Positions 52,053 through 60,503 of a stretch of 64,000 nucleotides of DNA are shown one piece after another. Positions within the stretch are counted from its first letter, which is position 1. The number at the start of each line of letters is the position of its first letter. Under the pieces are notes generated by a model. The model saw nothing but the letters and a program-made list of their open reading frames with translations. It did no database searches and was not told where the DNA came from. Both the position numbers and the translations under genes were made by a program. This DNA is from Streptomyces sp. NBC_00433 (lineage in GTDB: Bacteria; Actinomycetota; Actinomycetes; Streptomycetales; Streptomycetaceae): positions 1,426,001 through 1,490,000 of the forward strand of contig CP107926.1 in assembly GCA_036015235.1 (NCBI GenBank). The letters are read 5' to 3'.

Positions 52053-52718
52053 TCAGTTGCCGGCCAGGCCCCATGCATCGAGCCCGCCGTAGATATGGGC
52101 CCTCAGGCAGTGGGGGGCGCTGAAGCCTGAGGCTTCGCCGCGGTAGATGGCGATGAGCGAGTCCTTGCCCCGCCACCAGGTGTCAGCGAGTCCCTGAACT
52201 TCGGGTACCGGCTCGAATCCGTCGAGGTTCAGGTCCTCGACGGCGCTGCCTTTGATCTTCGTGATGGTCTCGGCCCAGTAGCCCGCGTGGCTGGCCAGCG
52301 CCAGGGCTTCCACCCACCCCTTTGTGCTGGCGTGCAGCGGCGTCCAGTGGTCAGTGTCGATCCCGAACTCACCTCCTGGCCCGATCATGAACCCGTGGGC
52401 CATGGAGACGCGACAGCCGCCGGCCGGGAACCGCCATCCGTTCGCGGCCGAGCCCTCGGGGGCATCGGCTTCCAGAACGCGCGGGCCGCCCTCGTATTCG
52501 GGGGCCGGGGGCAGGGCGAGACCGCCCCAGAGCTCTTGAAAGGCGACAGCCCGGTCGATCTCGGCATCCGGAATCCCTTGCTGGAGCCATGCCTCCCGAA
52601 AGGGCTTGAGGTCGCGGTGTGGAACACGCAGCCCGTGTCCCTCGACGAAGTACCGAGCTCGCCGGCTCAAGCCTTCAGGCGCCTGTGGAATCAGCGGTAC
52701 TCGGGGGTCTGCCGTCAC
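52053..52718 (-). CDS. SMI1/KNR4 (SUKH)-like protein
   Basis: GTG 52718 follows AGGGG and overlaps the upstream stop (GTGA, 52715-52718). The 221-residue product reads EIDRAVAFQELWGGLALPPA, GFMIGPGGEFGIDTDHWTPL and EALALASHAG. Its layout (acidic, short helix, then WGGLxLP) is that of SUKH immunity proteins, although similarity is modest. No toxin is adjacent. It is translationally coupled to a beta-propeller-like protein. Confidence 0.6.
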   Translation of the reverse strand: MTADPRVPLIPQAPEGLSRRARYFVEGHGLRVPHRDLKPFREAWLQQGIPDAEIDRAVAFQELWGGLALPPAPEYEGGPRVLEADAPEGSAANGWRFPAGGCRVSMAHGFMIGPGGEFGIDTDHWTPLHASTKGWVEALALASHAGYWAETITKIKGSAVEDLNLDGFEPVPEVQGLADTWWRGKDSLIAIYRGEASGFSAPHCLRAHIYGGLDAWGLAGN

Positions 52719-53722
52719 GGTTGCTGCCCCTCGTATGGAGATGCTGGTACGGCCAGGTGCGGCGGTGCCGACGGCTGCGGAGCGCTGGACCAACGGACGG
52801 GGTCGCCGCCGGGGCCGTCGGTGAGCCAGGAACCGTCGCCCAGGGGTACCAGCTCGTACGGGTTGCTCGCCTCGACGGTGAACTCGCCGCTGAGGGTGCC
52901 CGTGCGTACGTCGACCAGGTGGTAGCGGAACCACTCCTCCTCGTCCTGACTCTCACCGCCCAGGGTGACGATGGCCGTGTCCTCGGTCAGGTAGCCACCG
53001 CTCCATTCCACGAAGGACTCCTCCGGGTCGTAACCGAAGGCTTCGACGGGGAGGGTGAAGAGCACGTCCCCGTTGGGGTGGTCGTGGAAGGCGACGTCCG
53101 CCTGCCCGTGGTCCACGGTCATGAACTGGTGCCCGGACGGAGCCAGGTCGATCAGGCAGCGGTCCTGCCACGGGTACGTCACGAACTTCGGCTCGCTGCC
53201 CGCCCCGCCCGTGCCCCGGAGAATGACGGAGCCGTCCTGGCCCTCACCGATGTCGATGTAGATGCTGCCGTCCACGGGATGCAGGTGGTGGAAGGCGCCG
53301 TGCCCGACCGTCCCCAGTTCCCGGCGGGCGACAACCACACCGCTCTCGGCGTCGTGCACGACCCACTGGTCCCCGCCCCCGCGTCCCGCCATCGCGTCCG
53401 GCCGGTAGACCCACACCGTCCGGCCGTCCAGAGACAGCGCACAGCCAGGCTGGTGGCCATGGCGTACGTCAGAGTGCGGTTCGAAGTCCGAGGCCCACAT
53501 GAGGTCGCCGGCACGCGTGAGGCAGACGACTCCGTTCAGCGTCGTATACACGACCCGCTCCAAATCCTGCCGGACCACCGACGCTACGACCTCCTCACCA
53601 TCCCGCGGCTGGAAAACCGCTGCGGGCTCCAGCGTCCCGTAGACGCCGGCCCCCACGACGTAGGCGTGGATCCGCCCGTCGCGGAGACGCGTGATGACCT
53701 TCGGCGACGACTCAGGAATCAT
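52715..53722 (-). CDS. Beta-propeller-like hypothetical protein
   Basis: The 335-residue product from ATG 53722 consists of repeated beta-rich blades with WVYRPDAMAGRGGGDQWVVH, GSIYIDIGEGQDGSVILRG and YLTEDTAIVTLGGESQDEEE. There is no signal peptide or enzyme motif. The ribosome site is weak. It forms a two-gene unit with the SUKH-like protein. I cannot assign a function; a sensor or inhibitor role is only a guess. Confidence 0.7.
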   Translation of the reverse strand: MIPESSPKVITRLRDGRIHAYVVGAGVYGTLEPAAVFQPRDGEEVVASVVRQDLERVVYTTLNGVVCLTRAGDLMWASDFEPHSDVRHGHQPGCALSLDGRTVWVYRPDAMAGRGGGDQWVVHDAESGVVVARRELGTVGHGAFHHLHPVDGSIYIDIGEGQDGSVILRGTGGAGSEPKFVTYPWQDRCLIDLAPSGHQFMTVDHGQADVAFHDHPNGDVLFTLPVEAFGYDPEESFVEWSGGYLTEDTAIVTLGGESQDEEEWFRYHLVDVRTGTLSGEFTVEASNPYELVPLGDGSWLTDGPGGDPVRWSSAPQPSAPPHLAVPASPYEGQQP

Positions 53723-53913
53723 CCGCTGAGGCTAACGCCAGCTCAGGAACCTCAAGAGCCGGGGCGGCGTGGTCCCGAGTTGGGTAGGCGCTAGCTGTAA
53801 CGCCCAGGGGCCAACGAGAGCACTAAGTCTCAACAACTGTGACTGGCCGAGATAGGTGTCACCCGGAGCAGCCCGCGACCTGCGCTTTCACTTCACCCTG
53901 GCCGTGATGACTG

Positions 53914-55343
53914 GGTCACGTCCGCTGGAGTGGTGTATCGACGGCCACTCGGCGATCTTGTTTTGAGGCTATGCGGTGAGTTCGGTGGGCAGGGCGGTCT
54001 CGTCGGTTTCTGACCCGATCGAGTGGAGGCGGGCTTTGGCGAGCAGGTCGAGCCCCATGTAGCGGCGGGCTTCGGTCCATTCGTCGTTCTGCTCGGCCAG
54101 GACTGCGCCGACCAGGCGGATGAGTGCGGTGCGGTCGGGGAAGATCCCGACGACGTCGGTGCGGCGGCGGATCTCCTTGTTCAGGCGCTCCTGCGGGTTG
54201 TTCGACCAGATCTGCCGCCAGATCTCGCGGGGGAAGGCGGTGAAGGCCAGCAGGTCATGCTGGGCGGTGTCCAGGTGTGCGGCGGCCTTGGGGAACTTCG
54301 CCTCCAAGGCGTTCAGCACGTGCGTCATCTGGGCTTTCACCGCATCGGTGTCGGGTTGTTCGAAGACCGTCCGCAGCAGGGTGGCCACCCAGGGCTGGGC
54401 GGATTTCGGCACTTGGGAGAGCAGGTTGCGGGCGTAGTGGGTGCGGCAGCGCTGCCAGGACGCGCCGGGCAGGACCGCCCCGATCGCATTGACCAGGCCG
54501 GTGTGGGCGTCGGAGACGACGAGCTGGACTCCGCTCAGGCCGCGGGCGGTCAGCGAGCGCAGGAACGCCAGCCAGCCGGCGCCGTCTTCTGCGGTGGCGA
54601 CGTCGATGCCGAGGATCTCGCGGTGCCCGTCGGCGTTGACTCCGACCGCGACGAGGGCGTGGACGTTGACGGTCCGGCCCTGCTCGCGGACCTTCTGGGT
54701 GAGGGCGTCGACCCAGACGAAGGCGTACGGGCCTGCGTCCAGGGGCCGGTTGCGGAACGCGGTGACTTGCTCGTCCAGGTGCTTGGACATGGCGCTGACC
54801 TGGGATTTCGACAGCTGGGTGACGCCGAGGGACTGGGCGAGTTTCTCGACACGGCGGGTTGAGACGCCGAGGAGGTAGGCGGTGGCGACCACGGAGATGA
54901 GGGCTTGTTCGGCCCTGCGGCGCCGTTCCAGCAGCCAGTGCGGGAAGTAGCTGCCTTGCCGCAGCTTGGGGATCGCGAGTTCGACGGTGCCGGCGCGGGT
55001 GTCCCACTCCCGCGGGCGATAACCGTTGCGGTGGTTGACGCGCTCGTCGCTGGCCTGCCCGTACTCGGCGTTGCAGAGCGCGTCGGCCTCCGCCGACATC
55101 AGCGCGTCGGCGAACGTCTTGATCATCGCGCGCAGCAGGTCAGGACTCGCCGAGGCCAAGTTCTCCTCGGTCAGGGCGTGCAGGGGCAGACTGTCATGTG
55201 CGGTCATCGTGCTGATCTCCTTCGAGGCTTAGACACTTCGAAGATCAGCCGGTGGCCGTCTCTCTATGCGGGCACCAACCCGGACGCCGGGACAAACCCC
55301 CGGATCAGGTCCAACCCGCTACACCACTTCCAAGGACGCAACC
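53914..55343 (-). mobile_element. IS256-type element, copy A
   Basis: The element is 1430 bp with imperfect 27-bp terminal inverted repeats beginning GGT (20 of 27 match). Perfect 8-bp target duplications GATGACTG flank it at 53906-53913 and 55344-55351. The sequence equals copy B at 60504-61933 in reverse orientation as far as I compared (both ends and the whole transposase). The duplication shows a recent, independent insertion. Confidence 0.9.
53969..55207 (-). CDS. IS256-family transposase, copy A
   Basis: The 412-residue transposase has Asp167 in FVWVDALTQKV, Asp233 in VVSDAHTGL and Glu340 in NNPQERLNKEI, the DDE set of the Mutator/IS256 group. The C-x-H signature after the second Asp reads CRTHYARNLL. 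The product is identical to that at 60640. It starts at ATG 55207 with GAAGGAGAT upstream. Confidence 0.9.
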   Translation of the reverse strand: MTAHDSLPLHALTEENLASASPDLLRAMIKTFADALMSAEADALCNAEYGQASDERVNHRNGYRPREWDTRAGTVELAIPKLRQGSYFPHWLLERRRRAEQALISVVATAYLLGVSTRRVEKLAQSLGVTQLSKSQVSAMSKHLDEQVTAFRNRPLDAGPYAFVWVDALTQKVREQGRTVNVHALVAVGVNADGHREILGIDVATAEDGAGWLAFLRSLTARGLSGVQLVVSDAHTGLVNAIGAVLPGASWQRCRTHYARNLLSQVPKSAQPWVATLLRTVFEQPDTDAVKAQMTHVLNALEAKFPKAAAHLDTAQHDLLAFTAFPREIWRQIWSNNPQERLNKEIRRRTDVVGIFPDRTALIRLVGAVLAEQNDEWTEARRYMGLDLLAKARLHSIGSETDETALPTELTA

Positions 55344-55360
55344 GATGACTGTCACCGGCT

Positions 55361-55407
55361 GGTCGGGATGGTTGTCACTTTCCTCACTCAGTCGCGACGG
55401 TTGTCAC
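55361..55407 (-). repeat. Two IS481-end-like motifs
   Basis: On the minus strand GTGACAACCATCCCGACC (55361-55378) and a related copy GTGACAACCGTCGCGAC (55391-55407) occur in tandem. Similar motifs in the opposite orientation are at 57436-57475. They look like degenerate terminal binding sites of an IS481-type element. Confidence 0.4.
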
Positions 55408-55784
55408 CAGATCCACATCGCTCGCGCGTCGGTCTGACCTCTCTCGTCAACGCCGACTAGATGGGCCGCCTCGGGACCCACGCGCGAAGCCTGGTCCAGC
55501 GGGATGGCAAAGCGGTGTTCTCCGAAATCCACCGCGAGGAGCCGATCCGGAAGCAGCTCGTAGTCGTCGGCGGTCTTGCCGATGAAGGATCGCATGAGCT
55601 CCAGAGATCCCTGCGCAGGAAAGTGCCATCCGCGGCAGCTATACAGGCCGAAGGGGTTGCTCAGTGCCCGCAAGACCGGTCCGTCGAAGTGCAGCTCGAC
55701 GTAGTCGCGCACGAAGCAGACGGCGCTCACCTCCCGACCCAGAAGCAGCCGGAGGGGGTCACTCGAGTCGTCGACGATAGTCAC
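55404..55784 (-). CDS. Hypothetical protein, about 126 residues
   Basis: From GTG 55784 the product reads LLGREVSAVCFVRDYVELHF, NPFGLYSCRGWHFPAQGSLE and AVDFGEHRFAIPLDQASRVG. This is a small beta-rich cytoplasmic protein seen in Streptomyces, with no function I know. The ribosome site AGGAGC is distant (about 19 bases), so the true start may be upstream within the open frame (to 55934). It is divergent from a DUF6188-like gene, with which it may form a pair. Confidence 0.6.
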   Translation of the reverse strand: MTIVDDSSDPLRLLLGREVSAVCFVRDYVELHFDGPVLRALSNPFGLYSCRGWHFPAQGSLELMRSFIGKTADDYELLPDRLLAVDFGEHRFAIPLDQASRVGPEAAHLVGVDERGQTDARAMWIW

Positions 55785-55904
55785 GGGCTCATGCTGCCAG
55801 ACGCTCCTGCTCCAGCAGGCCCGACCTCCTCCGCCCTTTAGCGAAGGCCGAATCCGCAGTGACCGTCCGTCGCCCTTGGCTGGGCCGTGCACCATGGTGG
55901 GGTG

Positions 55905-56357
55905 ATGAGCACCGAAGCAGAGCCGGTCGAACACGATGACCGGTGGATCTTGAATCTCCGAGGACAGGGCGTTGCTGGGATCACTGTCGACTACCGCCTC
56001 ACGCTGGCCCTCAACGAGGGTTGGGAAGTCGTACTCGAAACGCCCGCTCGGCTCTCATCCGGGCCGGCCCACACCAATCCCGGCGTGCTTCTGGTGCCGG
56101 AGACTCAGGACGTGGCCGCCGCCCTCCCGCTCTTCGGGACGAAGGTCGTCTCTGCGGTCGCCTTCAAGTCCGGCACGCTCCGGATGGCGTTCGAGAATGG
56201 CATGCATCTGACATGTCCAACCGATGCGGCGTTCGAGGCGTGGCAGATCACAGGACCTGAAGGATGGCGGTTCGTGTCCATGCCGGGAGGCGACCTCGGC
56301 GTCTGGTCCGCCTCCGCGGCGAATGAGAATCCGCAAGGTCGGTCTGCAGAGCATTGA
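55905..56357 (+). CDS. DUF6188-like protein
   Basis: ATG 55905 follows GGTGGGG. The 150-residue product reads DRWILNLRGQGVAGITVDYR, LVPETQDVAAALPLFGTKVV and FEAWQITGPEGWRFVSMPGG. This agrees with what I recall of DUF6188, a small actinobacterial family of unknown role often near polymorphic-toxin genes. Family assignment is from memory. It is divergent from the hypothetical gene at 55404. Confidence 0.65.
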   Translation: MSTEAEPVEHDDRWILNLRGQGVAGITVDYRLTLALNEGWEVVLETPARLSSGPAHTNPGVLLVPETQDVAAALPLFGTKVVSAVAFKSGTLRMAFENGMHLTCPTDAAFEAWQITGPEGWRFVSMPGGDLGVWSASAANENPQGRSAEH

Positions 56358-56404
56358 CAATCTGCCAGCTGGAGTGCGACGGGACGGACAGTCGCGGCTC
56401 ACCA

Positions 56405-56431
56405 GGTGAGCCGGGACACGATAGTTGGAAC
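56405..56431 (+). repeat. Left 27-bp inverted repeat around a TPR gene
   Basis: This repeat matches the reverse complement of 57383-57409 at 25 of 27 positions and contains GGTGAGCCGGGACACG. Its first bases also form a small palindrome, GGCTCACC-A-GGTGAGCC (56396-56412). Several TGGAAC motifs follow inside, as in IS481 ends. Confidence 0.7.
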
Positions 56432-56638
56432 ACGCAGGACACGACGACCTGGCTGTTCTGGGCGCGTGTGCCACGCTGCCTGGAACTGGCTGGCCATGAT
56501 TCATGGAACCAAGCGGTCAATTGCCATTCTCGTTGGAACCGCTTCGGGCGTCTCGCCTCCGGTGATCTGGTCACGTCGCAGATGACATGGTCCGGCCGGA
56601 CCACGTCGGTTGAGGCAGAGGTTCTGTCCTGCCCTCGG

Positions 56639-57316
56639 TCAGTACAGGTGCTCCGCTTCGGCCGCGCGGGCCCGAAGGGCGCCGGCCTGCTCGTGTTCGC
56701 CACGGGCTTCGAGGATCTCTGCCCGGTACTTCATGGCGTACGCGTCACCCAGGTCCCCGGCGATCGTGAAGGCGCGGAGGGCCTCCGAGGTGTAGCCGCG
56801 CGAGCCGAAGGCGACACCGACCGAGGTGATCGGAAAGGCCAGGTCCTGGGAGTAGATCCGCGGTACCCAGCGCTCGATCGTCGGCCGGTCGTCGCGCTCG
56901 AAGGCCAGCCTGACCAGGCCGAGCATGGCATCGACATCGCCGCAGTCGGCGGCCTGCTCCCAGACGAGCCGTGCCTGGTCCCGGTTCCCGGCCGTCCAGT
57001 GCAGCGTGCCGAGATTGAACCCGGCAGCAACATTCCCGGCTTCCCAGGACTTGGCGTACCAGTGCAGCGCCCCGACCTGATCACCCGCCGCGTGCAACGC
57101 CGTCCCGTAGTTGGACATCGCCACCGGCAGGCCCCGCTCTGCGGCCGCCCGGACCGCCGCCAAGGACTCGGGAGCGACCCGCCCGTCGGTTCCGTGTTCG
57201 ATCTCGGGTCCAACAGCCGCAGCGTCATCGGTCCCCTCGTCCGGCGAACCCGTCAGTGGCCCAGAGAGCAGACCACCGTCCTCGCCCGCGCGCAGGTGAA
57301 GGCGGCGAAATCTCAT
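56639..57316 (-). CDS. TPR/Sel1-like repeat protein
   Basis: ATG 57316 follows GGGAAG at 8 bases. The 225-residue product has consecutive helical repeats of the Sel1/TPR type: LPVAMSNYGTALHAAGDQVG, NVAAGFNLGTLHWTAGNRDQ, DVDAMLGLVRLAFERDDRPT and DAYAMKYRAEILEARGEHEQ. There is no signal peptide. It is probably a protein-interaction module. It is bracketed by 27-bp inverted repeats at 56405 and 57383, as if it were a cargo gene of a mobile cassette. Confidence 0.75.
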   Translation of the reverse strand: MRFRRLHLRAGEDGGLLSGPLTGSPDEGTDDAAAVGPEIEHGTDGRVAPESLAAVRAAAERGLPVAMSNYGTALHAAGDQVGALHWYAKSWEAGNVAAGFNLGTLHWTAGNRDQARLVWEQAADCGDVDAMLGLVRLAFERDDRPTIERWVPRIYSQDLAFPITSVGVAFGSRGYTSEALRAFTIAGDLGDAYAMKYRAEILEARGEHEQAGALRARAAEAEHLY

Positions 57317-57382
57317 GCGAGCGATCTTCCCAGATACATCCGCCAGCACTCAGCCCGACCTGGTCCCAACAGGCGTGGCCAG

Positions 57383-57409
57383 GTTCCAACTGACGTGTCC
57401 CGGCTCACC
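57383..57409 (-). repeat. Right 27-bp inverted repeat around a TPR gene
   Basis: This is the inverted partner of 56405-56431, with mismatches only in the centre. The bracketed segment is 1005 bp and holds no transposase. Confidence 0.7.
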
Positions 57410-57435
57410 AGGCCGCTCCCACCCTGCCGCGCCAG

Positions 57436-57475
57436 GTGACAGATAGCTCGACCAAGTGACAACTATCTTGACCAA
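57436..57475 (+). repeat. Tandem 20-bp repeats, IS481-end-like
   Basis: Two adjacent 20-mers share GTGAC at the start and ACCAA at the end (57436-57455 and 57456-57475; 16 of 20 match). They resemble the motifs at 55361-55407 in opposite orientation. The remaining bases to 57679 contain no gene and should hold the ABC-transporter promoter. Confidence 0.45.
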
Positions 57476-57679
57476 TCACAACAACACAGCGTTACGGAAG
57501 CAAGATCCGCCAAGTACTGCGCTCGTCCGCCAAGTAAAAATCTCGGTCACAGATGCACCGCACACGCTCACACCACCGCGGAATTCCGGGGCGCACAGCA
57601 CGGCCGAAAGACATGTGTTCGAAATCGTGGTGGCGTCGTTGAACTCCACATCGCTGCCTGGCACATCGGGAGGGACACG

Positions 57680-59707
57680 TTGAACTCTGCACGATCAGCA
57701 CCCACCGCCGAAGCCGGCTCTCCTCCGGCAGGGAGCGGGGAGACGATCTCCGCCGCAGAGCAGGAGCTGTACGGGGGCCAGTTGCGCTACGACCAGTCCT
57801 ACGTCCGCCACGCGGGCCCCCTGACCCGCCTCGGGTTCGGGCACATGGCCGCCGCGCTGCCCCGCATGGTGGCCATGGTGCTGCGCACCGGCTGGCAGAG
57901 CGACCCACGCGCGCTGGCAGGGGTGGTGGCCGCGCAGCTCGGGCAGGGCGTGGCGTCCGGGTGGGGGCTGGTGGCGGTCAACAGCGTGCTCACCCAGTTG
58001 TTCGCGGACGGCCCGACCGCGGACAGGCTGCGCCAGTCCCTGCCGTCGCTTTCGGTCCTCGCGGTCACCGCGGTGGCGACCGCGCTGCTGATGGCCTGGT
58101 CGACGGCGATGTCCGGGCGGTTGGAGCCTCAGGTGGAGCGGGCGGTGTCCTCCCGGTACTACCGGGCCGTCACCGATGTCGAGGTGGAGGCCACGGAGCG
58201 GCCCGAGGTTCAGCGCATCCTGGAGGCCGGCCGCTTCGGGACCGACTCCGCCCGGAACATGCTCCGGCTGTCGGTCGGGGTCGGCAACGTGGTCATCGGC
58301 ATGGCCGCGGCAGCGGCGGTGCTGGTGTCGCTGCACTGGGCGCTGCTGCCGATGCTGCTGGCCATCGCGCTGCCCCGAGGGTGGGGGGCGGTCCGCTCGG
58401 CCCGCCGCGAGTACCTCTCGCGCCTGCACTGGGTCGACCACCGCAGGGCGATCGCCTCCCTGCTGGCCTACCTGACCCGCCCGCACGCGGCCGGAGAGCT
58501 GCGCGTGCACGCCGCGGGGGTCAAGCTCCTTTCCAGCTTCGAGGAGATGTCCCGGCAGACCGAGGCGGAGCAGCGGCGCCTGGCCCGAGCGCAGGCGACG
58601 ACGGATCTCGTCGCGGGCGGCTTCGCGGGCCTGGCGTCGCTGGGCTGCTACGGCGTCCTGTGGTGGCTGCTGGCCTCGGGCGGACTGCCGCTGGCGGTCG
58701 GCGGAACCGCCGTAGTCGCCATCCGCACCTCCACCGCCCGGCTGACGTCCCTGGTGCAGCAGGTCAACCGGCTCTATGAGGAGCTACTGTTCCTCACCGA
58801 CACCGAGGACGCCATCGAGATCGCAGCCCGGCACGCGATCCCCCGCACCGGTGCCCCCCTGCCCTGCCCGGTGCGCGCGGTGCGGACCGAGAACCTGTCG
58901 TTCACCTATCCCGGAGCCGACTCGCCCGCCGTGGACGGGGTGAGCGTGGAGATCCGGCGAGGCGCGGTGACAGCCCTGGTCGGCGTGAACGGATCGGGCA
59001 AGACGACCTTGACGAAACTGCTGTCCGGACTGCTGCTGCCCGCCGAGGGCAACGTGTGGTGGGAGGGCGAGGACGGCAGGCGCGTCGATGTCAGGGACGC
59101 CGACCGCAGCGAGGTGTTCGCCGCGGTCGGGGTGCTGGCGCAGGACTTCCCGCGCTGGGAGATGACCGCCGCCGCGAACGTGGCGATCGGCGCCGGCGAC
59201 CGCCCGCGGGACATGGCCGCGGTCCGCCGCGCAGCCGAGGCCGCAGGCGTGCTGGATCTGATCGAGGCGCTCCCGCACGGCTGGGACTCGATCGTCTTCA
59301 AGGGCTACGAGCGCGGCGTCCAGCTGTCGGGCGGGCAGTGGCAAAAGCTCGGCACGGCGCGCACCTTTTACCGCGACGCTCCGGTGCTCCTGGTCGACGA
59401 GCCGACCTCGGCCCTCGACCCGCACGCGGAGATCGCCGCCTTCCAGGGCCTGTGGTCGCTGGCACGGGAGGGCCACGCGGTCGTCCTGGTCACCCACCGC
59501 CTGGCCGCCACCATGCACGCCGACCACATCTACGTCCTGGCCGACGGCCAGCTGGTCGAGGACGGCTCCCACACGCAGCTGATGCAACGCGAGGGCGTGT
59601 ACCAGCAGATGTTCACCGCCCAGGCCGCCCAGTACGGGCTCGGTGGCGACGACCTGCTGCCCGGCCCCCGCACGAGGACACCCACTGATCCGCAGGAGGC
59701 ACGGTGA
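57680..59707 (+). CDS. ABC exporter, fused permease and ATPase
   Basis: TTG 57680 follows GGGAGGG. The 675-residue half-transporter has five to six membrane helices (about 75-340), then a nucleotide-binding domain: Walker A VGVNGSGKTTL, Q-loop AQDFPRWEM, signature LSGGQWQKLGTART, Walker B VLLVDEPTSALD and H-loop VTHR. This subgroup (permease-ATPase, 600-680 residues) often sits in lanthipeptide and other RiPP loci. A dead lanthipeptide locus is 7 kb upstream. It would act as a dimer, exporting a peptide or drug-like molecule; the substrate is unknown. Confidence 0.85.
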   Translation: MNSARSAPTAEAGSPPAGSGETISAAEQELYGGQLRYDQSYVRHAGPLTRLGFGHMAAALPRMVAMVLRTGWQSDPRALAGVVAAQLGQGVASGWGLVAVNSVLTQLFADGPTADRLRQSLPSLSVLAVTAVATALLMAWSTAMSGRLEPQVERAVSSRYYRAVTDVEVEATERPEVQRILEAGRFGTDSARNMLRLSVGVGNVVIGMAAAAAVLVSLHWALLPMLLAIALPRGWGAVRSARREYLSRLHWVDHRRAIASLLAYLTRPHAAGELRVHAAGVKLLSSFEEMSRQTEAEQRRLARAQATTDLVAGGFAGLASLGCYGVLWWLLASGGLPLAVGGTAVVAIRTSTARLTSLVQQVNRLYEELLFLTDTEDAIEIAARHAIPRTGAPLPCPVRAVRTENLSFTYPGADSPAVDGVSVEIRRGAVTALVGVNGSGKTTLTKLLSGLLLPAEGNVWWEGEDGRRVDVRDADRSEVFAAVGVLAQDFPRWEMTAAANVAIGAGDRPRDMAAVRRAAEAAGVLDLIEALPHGWDSIVFKGYERGVQLSGGQWQKLGTARTFYRDAPVLLVDEPTSALDPHAEIAAFQGLWSLAREGHAVVLVTHRLAATMHADHIYVLADGQLVEDGSHTQLMQREGVYQQMFTAQAAQYGLGGDDLLPGPRTRTPTDPQEAR

Positions 59708-59769
59708 ACAGCGGCGCCCGGTCACAGGCAGGTCCCCGCAGCCGCCGCGCCCCCTCGCGTCTGCCGATA

Positions 59770-59882
59770 CGAGAGGGCGACCTCACCGAGCCACGTACCG
59801 CGTATCCGCGCCGCAGCAGCTCGGCTGCGATGTGACCACCGATGAGCCCCGACACGCCTGTGACCAGCACCATGTCCGTCAT
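59770..59882 (-). pseudogene. N-terminal relic of an NAD-dependent epimerase or dehydratase
   Basis: From ATG 59882 the minus strand reads MTDMVLVTGVSGLIGGHIAA followed by ELLRRGYAVRGSVRS. This is the nucleotide-binding start of extended short-chain dehydrogenases (TGxxGxxG). Similarity stops near 59770, close to the ABC gene's end. Confidence 0.6.
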
Positions 59883-60503
59883 ACCCACTGCAGACCGGTG
59901 CTGGACGTGCTCGAGGTCGCGGCGGGGCGTGGGGAGTGCGGTGATCCGGCAGGACGGCCCGGAGTTCGCGGCCGCCGGCCGGGGCGAGTTGAAGGCCGTG
60001 TTCGGTTCCATCAACGGTGCGGGTGGCAGCGGTAGAAGGACAGTACGCGGGTGTATCGGTGACGGCGCACGACGAGGAACGCGTGCCCGGCTGGCAACAC
60101 GAAGCGACGGAGACAACCGGGTGAACCGGCCGGCTGATCGATCGCTACCGCCGCCGCTCGGAGGAGGCTCGCCACAGCGCCGACCCCGTCCACTTCGTTC
60201 GGCTCTTGGGCATCCTCCCGATCGATGCGAAGTACGTCCGCACAGCGCGGCACCCCGACAACAGGCTGCCCTGCTTCAACGCCTCTGATCCGCCGGCAGT
60301 CCGACCCTCCAGCGCAGCCGCGCCCACGGCAACTGTCATGCGGAGAGTAGCCGCACTCTCAGGAAACGTTTCCTCCTCGGCGCTCAGCTCTGCGACGTTG
60401 CGGGTTGACGATGCGCGACACCAGCTCTCATTTGAGACGCGGAGGCGCCGCCTTCCGGAGGTGACGCGTCCTTGGTCCGGCAGCACCTCGCTGTCGGGTG
60501 CCC
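59883..60503. other. Region between the epimerase relic and IS copy B
   Basis: Frames are open but no family is recognised. One stretch (60130-60240) reads RLIDRYRRRSEEARHSADPV, possibly an unrelated relic. A LacI-type palindrome is at 60361. The native upstream region of the GH32 gene probably begins here, before the IS insertion. Confidence 0.35.
60361..60374. promoter_or_regulatory. LacI-type palindrome
   Basis: AGGAAACGTTTCCT is a perfect 14-bp palindrome with the AACGTT core of LacI/GalR operators. Without IS copy B it would lie about 400 bases upstream of the GH32 gene; it may also have controlled a gene lost to the left. Confidence 0.45.
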
